This document shows, in pieces, positions 21,986-32,949 of a stretch of DNA of 64,000 nucleotides. Positions within the stretch are counted from its first letter, which is position 1; each line of letters begins with the position of its first letter. The translations under genes and the position numbers were made by a program. The DNA comes from Temnothorax longispinosus. Its lineage: Eukaryota; Arthropoda; Insecta; Hymenoptera; Formicidae. The stretch spans positions 1,282,798-1,346,797 of the forward strand of contig NC_092369.1 of assembly GCF_030848805.1 (NCBI RefSeq), written 5' to 3'. Under the pieces are notes generated by a model. The model did not search any database, was not told the DNA's origin, and saw only the letters and a list, made by a program, of their open reading frames with translations.

Positions 21986-22435
21986 ATGGTACGAAATTAT
22001 AAGAGGAAGACTGAAAAGCAGAGCTGGACTGAGGAAAGCATGGTTGCAGCAACCAAAGATGTTATGAAGGGAATGAGTTGCAGAGAAGCTGCTGATACTC
22101 ATATGGTTCCCTATTATACTCTAAAATATAGGATAAAGGAAGCTAAAAGGGAAAATGAACCTGCCCCGAAAAGATTAGGCAGGTTTAGTAACACTTTCTT
22201 AGAGGTTCATGAAAAGGAATTTGTAAAACACATACTGCTTTTAAAAGAAAGGTTATTTGGCCTCACTTCAATAGATATACGCAAACTTGCATTTGAATTC
22301 GCTGAAAAGAACAACATTTCTCATAAATTCAACAGGGAAATGAAAGAAGTAGGGGTAAAATGGCTCAGCTTTTTCTTCAGCAGGCATAAGCAATTATCGC
22401 AAGAAATTTTTGAAGAAATATCATTCACTTCATGA
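21986..22435 (+). pseudogene. pogo transposase N-terminal fragment, unit 2 first half
   Basis: It encodes MVRNYKRKTEKQSW and both DNA-binding regions as far as SRHKQLSQEIFEE, then runs into a second copy of the leader and stops (EISFTS). A short deletion removes the NPSFLEA segment found in other copies. The same 0.5-kb tandem doubling is seen in units 1 and 3. It could make a DNA-binding peptide of about 149 residues without a catalytic domain, but expression is not shown. Confidence 0.8.
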
Positions 22436-22488
22436 TTTTTACATATATTTTATTTTATTTATTATTATTATTTTTTTTAGATATAAAA

Positions 22489-23176
22489 ATAGTACGAAAT
22501 TATACGAGGAAGACTGAAAAGCAGAGCTGGACTGAGGAAAGCATGGCTGCAGCAACCAAAGATGTTATGAAGGGAATGAGTTGCAGAGAAGCTGCTGATA
22601 CCCATATGGTTCCTTATTATACTCTAAAATATAGGATAAAAAAAGCTAAGAAACAAGATCCGTCTTTTTTAGAAGCTGCCCAGCCTCCGAAAAAATTATG
22701 CAGCTGTAAAATTTTCTCAGAGGCTCAAGAAAAAGAATTTATAAAACACATACTGCTTTTAAAAGAAAAGTTATTTGGTCTCACTTCAAGAGATATACGC
22801 AAACTCGCATTTGAATTCGCTGAAGAGAACAACATTCCTCATAAATTCAACAGGGAAAAAAAAAGAGCAGGGAAACATTGGCTCCACAGTGTCCTCCGCA
22901 GACATAAGCAAGTATCGAAAAAAATTTTTAAAAGAACTTCTCTTGCAAGCGCATAAAGCTTTAATCGTACAGCAGTTCAATCATTTTTTAATTTCTTAGA
23001 GTCTGTTTATAATAAATACCAATTTTCACGTAATGACATTTATAATGTCAATGAAACGGACATCATAATAGAGCCAAACAAATCGTCAAAAGTACTAGCT
23101 CTGCCTGGAGAAAAGCAAGTAAGCTCTTTATCTTCCAGTGTAGTTCTCGTTATTGCTGAGACATAAATGCCGCTGA
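22489..23176 (+). pseudogene. Divergent pogo transposase, internally deleted, unit 2
   Basis: The second half of the doubled module is a diverged subfamily: the initiator ATG is ATA, the linker reads KKQDPSFLEAAQPPKKLCSC, and a stop follows TSLASA at 22956. Beyond the stop, homology continues to the first catalytic site, which reads NVNET (Asp to Asn). At about 23173 the sequence jumps directly to the C-terminal tail (RKLEIKAP), deleting the second and third catalytic regions. It cannot encode a transposase. Confidence 0.8.
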
Positions 23177-23272
23177 AAGGAAGTTAGAAATAAAAGCCCC
23201 TAAAGTTGAAAAATTAAATAAGAAAAAGCAGAAAGACAGCTCATCCTCAGATTAGGAAGAAGATGAAGCCTG

Positions 23273-23411
23273 GGCCCGTATTCCGTTCCTGCCTACCGAC
23301 AACTGTCGGTTCGATAAGTGTCGTTGCGCAGGTTTTTCATATCGTGTAAAAGCTGCGCAACGACACCGACAATTGTCGGTAAGCGGATTTTAGCGGAACA
23401 GAATACGGCAA
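23273..23411. mobile_element. 139-bp MITE, GGCCCGTATTC family, unit 2
   Basis: This is the same insertion, at the same position, as 18459-18597. It differs at the right terminus, where GGCCC is GGCAA. CTG flanks are retained (23270-23272 and 23412-23414). Confidence 0.85.
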
Positions 23412-23678
23412 CTGCACCTCTTGCAATGATTTGCCAACAACAATCGAGCGCTGGATACAGTTTATTAAATGCAAGGGTGGGCCTATGAGTCCGGTAACAA
23501 TGTAGAGCAAGAGGATATCTTTTTGTTTGTGATTTTTGTTTATAAAATACATTTTTGTATTGTACACTAAGAAAAAAAATTTCTGCATTTCAGTAAATAT
23601 TAGTTTGCAAACAACCTTGACTACATTTACTAAAATGAAGAAAAGTTTCCTTGTTATTAGCATCTGTGTATTCACTAA

Positions 23679-23940
23679 TAGCGAATTCGGGCGCTTGCAC
23701 TGGTGCACACTAGTTGCGCACTAAGGCTTGTTTATAATCTATTCTTATATTTAAAGTCGCTTAAATACACATTTAAAAACTTTTTAGCCAATAAAACAAT
23801 CTGTAATATCTATATGGTTCTTGTACAAATTATTTTATAGACTAAAAAGTATTTAAGATGATCTGTAAATATAACAATTGATTAAGAATAAGCATTAGTG
23901 CACACTCAGTGTGCACTAGTGCAAGCGCCCGAATTCGCTA
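23679..23940. mobile_element. 262-bp MITE, TAGCGAATTCGGGCG family, unit 2
   Basis: This is the same insertion as 18865-19122, with a few small differences and TAA flanks (23676-23678, 23941-23943). It came with the duplicated unit and is not an independent insertion. Confidence 0.85.
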
Positions 23941-24248
23941 TAAGAAAAATGCAGAAAAATTTTTTCTCATTGTCAGTGTAATTTGACTAAGATAAAACAA
24001 AACTTCGTAATTGTACTTTGTAATTGTAACTTCGGTGTTTCACATGCTTTCGACCGATTTTACTCTACCGTTGGAGCAAAATCGGGTACTATAATGTCTT
24101 TAAAAAATCCTGTTATCCTTGTTAATTAAATCTTTTTTCACATAACGAGCCTTGTTTTCTCATAGTTCAAGGTTCACTAAAAACTACTAACGGCTCAGCA
24201 GAATCTTTTTGCTCTATGATTTCTTGTAGATAGACAAATCCAAAAAAG

Positions 24249-25068
24249 CACCCGGTTTTGCCCCACTTTTAGGTATAAGATTTAAATAATAGCCACCTAG
24301 CCTGCCTGTGTTTTTTATTTGCTAAAAATTCACGACAACTTCGAATATTTTTTCGATCGCATTATGCATATTAGGAAACCAATAATTCCGTCTTATTAGT
24401 GCTTCTGTTTTCTTTCCAAGTGTGTTTGAGTGTATTTTTTTCATATGTTTTATATCTTGAAGACAATAGCGATATTTATATGTCGCAGGCAATTATGCGT
24501 GACGCTATTTATACAACGAAAAGTGTCGCGTCCTGTTCAAAATTTCGGAGCAATTCAAATTGTATTGTACAGATATTGGTAATGTAATACACACTTTGTG
24601 TCTGAAGCAAGCATTATACGAGTCGCATGCGTTCTTTCAAATTTTCTCCGATTATCTAAATCCATAGCATTTTCAACCGCAAAGTGCCCATTTTCGCGAC
24701 TACGCCGTGCTATCAGAAAATGCAAAACATTTCATCGCTACTAATTGTACATCGCCATTGTCCTCTCTAAATAATAATCCGCCTCTCATGACGTAATCAA
24801 CGCCTTGTCTTTTGTCCGCTATATAGCGAATAAATAATTTATGAATTCGCATCCTCTCGTTGAGTCTTCGAATTCTCGCGGTAACTTTCTTTTAACTCAT
24901 TTATTAGTATATTACACGACAATGGATATCAATGAATAAACGCATCTACATGTATATTTTTACCTGGGCGATATATTTACTGTAAAATACATATACTTAA
25001 ATCGAATTTTTCAAATAGCAAAGCCCATCTAGCGACGCAGATCTTTCTTATTTATTGTCAACGAAAAT
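24249..25068 (-). pseudogene. Ty3/gypsy RNase H end and integrase N-terminus, unit 2
   Basis: Nearly identical to 19430-20248 with the same stops and frameshifts, so these lesions predate the duplication. It ends at the tandem junction at about 25068, next to the integrase C-terminus of unit 3. Confidence 0.65.
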
Positions 25069-25920
25069 AATTGAGTCCTTATAATCGAAACAGTATCGCG
25101 AGAATAATTTTACCAAATATTTGGTAAATATATCCTAGCAATACTATTTATTTGCTTTCTTTCGACGCTTATTATTATCATTTTATTTATTTTTTTCTGG
25201 TATATGCATTATACATTGTCATGTTTGCTCTGTCAACTCCTCTCGACTCTCTTGGAATATCGCTCCCCATTTGCTTTCAATAAATTTCTTTTTCTCAAAA
25301 TTATTTTTTATACAATATATGTGTACCGAGCATTTAGTTGGAAAAAAGTTTTATCCGTGCTTCAATTCAGTATCGCGTTTATATATTGCTAAATTCGATC
25401 TAAATATTTATAACATTCTCCCAGTTTTGAAGTTATCAACTTTGTTAATATAAGTATCTGCTTTCACGCAACTATAATTCCTTGGTTCGCTCGGCCAGTT
25501 CACGCTACCAACGTCGCAGCATTCACCGCAAAATTTGAATAACTATAACTCTAACGCGCCAATGGTATCAATATTCAATTTATTTTTTCTACTTCTGTTT
25601 GGACACCAGTAATGATAAGATTATGTTCAGCATTTTTTTTTTTACAATATTCGCGAAATTTGTGTGATGTAAAAGCGACTCCTCTGTCCAAGATAATTTT
25701 TTTCGGATTTTCAAAAATAGCAGCCAATTTATTTAATTTATGTAAAAGCTCTGTTAATCTAGTGGATCGTATTCCGAAAAACCACACAAATTTTGAAAAT
25801 TCATCTGCGACTACAAAAATATAACGATATTTTTTTTAGTTGAATGCTGTGGTCCAAGATGATCAATATGATTTTCGATAGAAATGTACGGAAAAGTAGA
25901 ATATAACCGGGTACCCTTTT
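25068..25920 (-). pseudogene. Ty3/gypsy integrase core and C-terminus, unit 3
   Basis: The clearest integrase piece in the window. A minus-strand frame at 25575-25787 reads WFFGIRSTRLTELLHKLNKL, then KKIILDRGVAF with the second catalytic Asp and TSHKFREYCKK. The region with the first Asp (IDHLG) lies just upstream, at about 25860, in another frame. The C-terminal part continues to about 25068. It closely matches unit 2. Confidence 0.75.
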
Positions 25921-26802
25921 TTTTATTTTTATTTTTTATTAAACCAAAGAAGGTGTATACATAGGCCAACCTAAAAACGCAGCCTATTGGTCGACCGAGT
26001 ATCTCTATTTCTTCGTGACAGGTGCTGCTATCCTCGGTTATTAATCGTGTTATTAATGGTCTTAATGCCCACGTGCACACGATATTTTTCTTTGGGAGAA
26101 GTGGAAAGTTTTCGAACCAGAAAATCGATATCAAAGCAATAAAAAAACGAGTCGTCGTAATCTCTTTTTCACAGAGCATCTGTATAGAAAAATTCGGTAA
26201 GTGCAGCATTGCATTCTGTACGTATTAGAGAGTATATCGTACTAATTTTGATCTCTGTACGGCGGAATGTACAGCCGCCGTGTTTATTGTTTTCCTCGTG
26301 TTAGGGCAAAACCAAGTAGAGGAGACTGAGACGAGAAATCACATAGGCCAGTCAAGTTACGGTTTTACATCAAATTTGAATTCGAAATATTAATTAATAA
26401 TAATTTTATGAAAGGGGCTAGCGAACCAAGCTCGTTTGTAGTGCTTTATAATTATATCTTATAATCGACGAAATAATATTTCAATAACTGCGAGCCAATA
26501 AATGTCGGACTGAACCCAGCTATCGTTAAAAAACGACGAATAAACATATTAATTAATAATTCAATTTTAACATTTAACATGGTTTGATGTAAAAATTATG
26601 TAAAAATAATCTAAAAAGTTATAATTACATTATAAAAAATTGTAGTTTTCACACAATTTTTGCGTGAAAAATTGTAAAATTATTTTTACCAGATTATTTA
26701 TTCTTACAATAATCGGACAAAAATATTTTTAAAAATATTCACTTTATGATTTTTACATATATTTTATTTTATTTATTATTATTATTATTTTTAGATATAA
26801 AA

Positions 26803-27264
26803 ATGGTACGAAATTATAAGAGGAAGACTGAAAAGCAGAGCTGGACTGAGGAAAGCATGGCTGCAGCAACCAAAGATGTTATGAAGGGAATGAGTTGCAG
26901 AGAAGCTGCTGATACTCATATGGTTCCTTATTATACTCTAAAATATAGGATAAAGGAAGCTGAAAGGGAAAATCCGTCTTTTTTAGAAGCTGCCTCAAAA
27001 AGATTAGGCAGGTTTAGTAACACTTTCTTAGAGGCTCAAGAAAAGGAATTTGTAAAACACATACTGCTTTTAAAAGAAAGGTTATTTGGCCTCACTTCAA
27101 TAGATATACGCAAACTTGCATTTGAATTCGCTGAAAAGAACAACATTTCTCATAAATTCAACAGGGAAATGAAAGAAGTAGGGGTAAAATGGCTCAGCTT
27201 TTTCTTCAGCAGGCATAAGCAATTATCGAAAGAAATTTTTGAAGAAATATCATTCACTTCATGA
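26803..27264 (+). pseudogene. pogo transposase N-terminal fragment, unit 3 first half
   Basis: It encodes MVRNYKRKTEKQSW, the helix-turn-helix, the NPSFLEAASKRL linker and the second DNA-binding region to SRHKQLSKEIFEE, then runs into the repeated leader and stops. It is the counterpart of 21986-22435, 4817 bases away, without that copy's internal deletion. Confidence 0.8.
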
Positions 27265-27315
27265 TTTTTACATATATTTTATTTTATTTATTATTATTAT
27301 TATTTTTTAGATATA

Positions 27316-28007
27316 AAATAGTACGAAATTATAAGAGGAAGACTGAAAAGCAGAGCTGGACTGAGGAAAGCATGGCTGCAGCAACCAAAGATGTTATGAA
27401 GGGAATGAGTTGCAGAGAAGCTGCTGATACTCATATGGTTCCTTATTATACTCTAAAATATAGGATAAAAAAAGCTAAGAAACAAGATCCGTCTTTTTTA
27501 GAAGCTGCCCAGCTTCCGAAAAAATTATGCAGCTGTAAAATTTTCTCAGAGGCTCAAGAAAAAGAATTTATAAAACACATACTGCTTTTAAAAGCAAATT
27601 TATTTGGTCTTACTTCAAGAGATATACGCAAACTCGCATTTGAATTCGCTGAAGAGAACAACATTCCTCATAAATTCAACAGGGAAAAGAAAAGAGCAGG
27701 GAAACATTGGCTCCACAGTGTCCTCCGCAGACATAAGCAATTATCGGAAAAAATTTTTGAAAGAACTTCTCTTGCAAGCGCATAAAGCTTTAACCGTACA
27801 GCAGTTCAATCATTTTTTAATTTATTAGAGTCTGTTTATAATAAATACCAATTTTCACGTAATGACATTTATAATGTCAATGAAACGGACATCATAATAA
27901 AGCCAAACAAATCGTCAAAAGTACTAGCTCTGCCTGGAGAAAAGCAAGTAAGCTCTTTATCTTCCAGTGTAGTTCTCGTTACTGCTGAGACATGAATGCT
28001 GCTGAAA
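27316..28007 (+). pseudogene. Divergent pogo transposase, internally deleted, unit 3
   Basis: This is the counterpart of 22489-23176: the initiator is lost (ATA, with a 1-base deletion just upstream), a stop follows TSLASA at 27785, the first catalytic site reads NVNET, and there is the same jump to the C-terminal tail at about 28003. It is not functional. Confidence 0.8.
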
Positions 28008-28685
28008 GGAAGTTAGAAATAGAAGCCCCTAAAGTTGAAAAATTAAATAAGGAAAAAAAATAGAAAAACAGCTCATCCTCAGATTAGAAAGAAGATGAAG
28101 CCTGCACCTCTTGCAATGATTTGTCAACAACAATCGAGCGCTGGATTGCTACAGTGTATTAAATGCAAGAGTGGGCCTATGAGTCCGGCAACAATGTAGA
28201 GCAAGAAAATATCTTTGTTTGAGATTTTTGTTTACAAAATACATTTTTGTATTGTACACTAATGTAAGAAATAAAAATTTCTCCATTTTAATAAATATTA
28301 GTTTGCAAACAACCTTGACTCCATTTATTAAAATAAAGAAATGTTTCCTTTTTATTAGCATATGTGTATTCACTAAGAAAAATGCAGAAAATTATTTTCT
28401 CATTGTCAGTGTAATTTGACTAAGATAATACAAAATTTCGTAATTGTACTTTGTAATTGTAACTTCGGTGTTTTAAATGCTTTCAACCGATTTTATTCGA
28501 CCGGTGGAGCAAAACCGGATATTTTAATGTTTTAAAAAACCCCTGTTATCTCTCCTTGTTAATTAAATCTTTTTTAAAATAACTAGCCTTTTTTCTCATA
28601 GTTCAAGGTCCACTAAAGACTACTAACGGCTTAGCAGAATCTTTTTGCCCTCTGATTTCTTGTAGAAAGACAAATCCAAAAAAGC
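28008..28685. other. pogo element 3' region, unit 3, without MITEs
   Basis: The C-terminal tail of the transposase (CTSCNDLSTTIERW at about 28104) is followed by the element's 3' non-coding part. Both MITE insertion sites are empty here: a single CTG at 28102-28104 and a single TAA at 28373-28375. In sequence this section is closer to unit 4 than to units 1 and 2. Confidence 0.7.
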
Positions 28686-29886
28686 ACCCGGTTTTGCCCC
28701 ACTTTTAGGTATAAAATTTAAATAGCCATCTAGCCTGCCTGTGTTTTTTATTTGCTAAAAATTCACGACAACTTCGAATATTCTTTCGATCGTATTATGC
28801 ATATTAGGAAACCAATAATTCCGTTTTATTAGTGCTTATGTTTTTTTTTCAAGTATGTTTGAGTGTATTTTTTTATGTATTTTATATCTTGAAGACAATA
28901 ACGATATATATATGACGCGGGCAATTATTCATGGCGCTATTTATACGACGTAAAGTGTCGCATTCTGTTCAAAATTTCGGAGCAACTCAGTTTGTATTGT
29001 ACAGATATTGGTAATACACACTTTGTGTCTGAAGCAAGCATTATATACGAGTCGCACGCATTCTTTCAAATCTTCTCCGATTATCTAAATCCACAGCATT
29101 TTCAACCGCAAAGTGACTATTTTCGTGACCACGCCGTGCTATCAGAAATTGCAAACATTTTGGCGCTACTAATTGTATATCGCCATTGTCCTCTCTAAAT
29201 AGTAATCCGCCTCTTATAACGTAGCCATCGCGTTGTCCTTTGTTCGCTAGCGAATGAATAATTTATGAGTTCGCATCCTCTCGTTGAACGCTCTTTTTTT
29301 TAACTCATCCATTAATATATTACAGTCAGTGGATATCAGTAAATAAACGCATCAACATATGTATATTTTTACCTAGGCGATATATTTATACTATAAAATA
29401 CATATAATCGAATTTTTCAAGTAGAAAAGCCCATCTAGTGACACAAACACGCAGATCTTTCTTATTCATTGTCAACGAAAACACATGGCAATTAGTAACA
29501 ATTTTCAAAATAATTTTTAAATAAATTCTAAATTTTCGTAGTCTATTATGTTATTGCAAGAGTTTCGCATAGTATACGTATATCTGATGTAGCGCATAGT
29601 CGTCGAAACATCCCCATGTGTAATTCCGTTTTATTTTCTGTTTATACACTTTCAATACCGGGTTAGCACTTAACGCAAATTTTAATCGATCAAAAGCTTC
29701 TGTTTTTTTTTTGCACCGAACTCAAATTTTGTGTATCTGCTTTCTGTAAATTACTCTGAGAATTAATTTTTAATAAAAAATTTTTAATACATTTGCAGAA
29801 GTATCCAGTTAAACCCCAAAAAACTTTGCACTTGCTTTACGTTTTCTGGCTGAAGGAATTTCATTACGGCTTTGATTTTACTCTCA
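28685..29886 (-). pseudogene. Ty3/gypsy RNase H and integrase N-terminus, unit 3
   Basis: Unlike units 1 and 2, this copy continues past the tandem-junction position into the body of RNase H (matching the 36.0-36.3 kb section of unit 4) and on to the region just downstream of RT, where it is cut by a Helitron-like element at 29887. The frames are broken throughout. Confidence 0.6.
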
Positions 29887-30101
29887 CTATAGACATCACA
29901 AACCCGCGCTATGCACGCGCTATTTAACTCAAATATATATAATATTTTACTGTTACTATTACACTATTAACCACACAACTGTCCAAGTATGCCATGTCAG
30001 CCGCTCATGAAGTAAGCGCAACGAGAGAACCAACCGGCATCACGGAAAAGCGACAATAATACTTCGATAGATTCGAGTATCGATGACATGCCATTTTTAG
30101 A
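29887..30101 (-). mobile_element. Helitron-like element 1
   Basis: On the minus strand it starts near TAAAAATGGCATGTCATCGA and ends with a GC hairpin followed by TCTGTGATGTCTAT/AG. Its body (CCGCTCATGAAGTAAGCGCA, CATCGCGGAAAAGCGACAAT on the plus strand) is shared with three other elements in the cluster. The terminal CTAG is degenerate. No coding. Confidence 0.65.
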
Positions 30102-30151
30102 AGAAAAAAAGAGGAGGAGAGAATACATTCAATATCATCGGTATAATCGGT

Positions 30152-30990
30152 AATTTAAGTGTATTAGTATAAATAAATTCGGTGTTAAAATGTATATTTA
30201 ATGCATTTAAATTTTGTATAAAAAACTGTTGCTATAAAGCAATATAAAATACACTTATAACAAATTATATATTTAATATTATTATATACAGTAATATAAT
30301 TATATACAGTAGGCCTCCATATAATACGGATTCACATGTATAACACAATGGAAAAATTTTAATATTTGCTTGTTTTAAAACAAAATTAAGAATATATATG
30401 TTACTGGTATATTTTTAATATTTATTTTACACTTTTTATAACACTAGACACTACAGACGCGCGCATCGCGCGCGCTATTTAGCTTTAACATTATGCTATT
30501 ACTATTACACTATTAACTCCTTGATACACACAACTGTCAAAATATACAATGACAGCTGCAAATGAAGTAAGCGCAGCAAGAGAACCAATCGGCATCGCGG
30601 AAAAGCGACAATAATAAACTTCACATCTCCTTTTTAGAAAAGGAAACTTTTATATCTATTTTATAAATATGTGTTTTTATATGCACACATAATCCATATA
30701 TGTAGGGATACCTGAATGATAGCAATAATATTCTTGTAAAATTTTAAGTGTATTTAATGAAGAAAATAAAATACAAGAAAAGATGTTAACTGGCCAATGG
30801 ACGAACGAGAACTCTGCTTGGCCGTGCTTAGTTTGCAGATCACATTCGAGTTATCGTCAAATTGTATAGCAGGTTACACGAATCGAAGAACGTTTATTGT
30901 TTGTCAACTGTGTTTATTTGGTTAATGTTTAGAAATGCCTTGCTCGATCTGTTTTACCTTAATATTTCGCAATTATAATCCATCATTTTT
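30152..30990 (+). repeat. Protease 3' flank, copy 2 of 3
   Basis: This aligns with 14236-14880, interrupted by Helitron-like element 2 at 30444-30638. No protease exon remains upstream; the sequence to the left is a Helitron in a gypsy fragment. Confidence 0.7.
30444..30638 (-). mobile_element. Helitron-like element 2
   Basis: On the minus strand it starts TCTAAAAAGGAGATGTGAAG and ends with a strong GC hairpin (GCGCGCG..CGCGCGC type) and TCTGTAGTGTCTAG, followed by host T. It interrupts the copied protease flank; the first flank copy at about 14530 lacks it, which gives an empty site. It is about 195 bp and has no coding capacity. Confidence 0.75.
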
Positions 30991-31226
30991 ACAACAATAT
31001 TTCTACACTAAGTCGTCTTAACCCTAGAATCTGACTATAGCTTTTGATATATTGTCGAAGAGTTCTTGAGAGAACTGTTCTTAACCACGGTATTATATAA
31101 TTAACAGACGTCGAAGTCTCGAATGTGGGATGACTCTTCGTGACCACCTATCTTTCTAACCACATACATATCGCTATGCACAATGCATTAATTATTCGAT
31201 AGAATCTTAAAGCGGCACACTTTGAT

Positions 31227-31384
31227 GGCTTCTGCTCACAGAACGCGGAAGTGCTTGCCGCGCGGCGAAAAGCGACGCGGTAGCCAATCAACGCGTTGTT
31301 TTTCCGTAATATCCAAAAGTTATTTGGCTACCGCGTCGCTACTTGCCGCGCGGCAAGCGCTTCCGCGTTCTGTGAGCAGAAGTC
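31227..31384. mobile_element. 158-bp GC-rich MITE
   Basis: The termini GGCTTCTGCTCACAGAACGC and GCGTTCTGTGAGCAGAAGTC are inverted copies; the inversion extends about 60 bases and includes CTTGCCGCGCGGC. AT flanks both sides (31225-31226 and 31385-31386), suggesting a 2-bp duplication. Its GC content contrasts sharply with its AT-rich surroundings. Confidence 0.75.
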
Positions 31385-31398
31385 ATAAATCTGGATCC

Positions 31399-32190
31399 AA
31401 TTGAGTCCTTTTAATCGAAACAGTATCGCGAGAATAATTTTACCAAATATTTTATTATAATTTCGTTTATTTTTCTCTTGTATACACATTATACATTCTC
31501 ATGTTTGCTCTCTCAACTCCTCTCTACTCTCTTAGAATATATCTCCCCATTCGCTTTCCATCAATTTCTTTTCCTCGAAATTTTTTTCTATACAATATGT
31601 GTACCGAACATTTAGTTGGAATAGAGTTTTATCCGTGCTTCAATTCAGTTTTGCGTTTATATATTGCTGGGTTCGATCTAAATATTTATATAAGTTTCAT
31701 AGTTTTGGTATTATGAATTTTGTTAATATAGCTATCTGTGTTTACGCAACCAGAATTGTTTGGTTCGCTCGGCCAGTTCACGCTACCAACAACGCAGCAT
31801 TCACCGCAAAATTTAAATTCCTACAACTCTAACGCGCCAATGATATCAACATTCGATTTATTCTTTCACTTCACTCTTTGTTTCACCCGTAGTGATAATA
31901 AGTTTATGTTCAGCATTTTCTTTTTGACAATATTTGCGAAATTTGTTTGATGTAAAAGCGATTTCTCTGTCCGAGATAATTCTTTTCGGATTTTCAAACC
32001 AATTTATTTAATTTATATAAAACCTCTATTGATCTACTTGATCGTATTCCGAAAAGTCATACAAATGAAAATGCATCTACGACTACAAAAGTATAACGAT
32101 ATCTTTTTTTAGTTGAGTGTTGTGATTCGAGATGATTAACATGATTTTCGATAAAATTGCAAAAAAAAATAGAATAAAACGGGAGAGACG
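31399..32190 (-). pseudogene. Ty3/gypsy integrase core and C-terminus, unit 4
   Basis: The minus strand carries the same integrase core and C-terminal section as units 2 and 3, with several small deletions. The core is at about 31840-32190 and the C-terminus runs down to 31399. It is separated from its own N-terminal half (35155 onward) by the inserted pogo block. Confidence 0.65.
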
Positions 32191-32949
32191 GGTCAAATCG
32201 GGCAGCTCTCTCTTTTATTATTTCATTTTATAAAACCAAAGAAGGAGTATAGCGTTCCTATGCCAACCTAGGAACGCAGCCCATTGGTTGACCGGGTATC
32301 TCCGTTTCTTCGTGACAGTGCTGCAATCATCGGTTAAATCGTGTTATTAATTGTCTTAATGCCCACGCACACACGATATTTTTCTTTGGGAGAAGTGCAA
32401 AGTTTTCGAACCAGAAAATCGATATCAAGGCAATAATAAAACGAGACGTCGTAGAATCTTTCTACACAGAGCATCTGTATAGAAAAATTCGGTAAGTGCA
32501 GCACTGCATTCTGTACGAATTAGAGAATATATCGCACTAATTTTGATCTTTACTTTGTACGGCGAAATGTACAGCCGCCGTGTTTATTATTTTCCACGTG
32601 TTAAGGCAAAACCGAGTAGAGGAGACCGGGACTAGAAATCACATAGGCCTGTCAAGTTACGGTTTTACATCAAATTTGGATTCGGAATATAATTAATAGA
32701 TACTTTAATTTTAATATTTAACATGGTTTGATGTAAAAATTACGTAAAAATAATATAAAAAGTTATAATTACATCTTAAGAAATTGTAGTTCTCACACAA
32801 TTTTTGCGTAAAAAATTGTAAAATTATTTCTACCAGATTATTTATTCTTACAATAATTGAAAAAAAATATTTTAAAAAATATCATTTACTTTATGATTTT
32901 TATTTATATTTTATTTTATTTATTATTATTATTATTTTTAGATATAAAA

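Noticed and set aside
32857..32949. Hydrophobic N-terminus (IFIYILFYLLLLLFLDIK) as a transposase membrane segment
   Set aside because: The DNA is a T-rich tract ending in TTTTTAG, typical of a splice acceptor. The protein begins at MVRNYK, as the conserved domain start shows.
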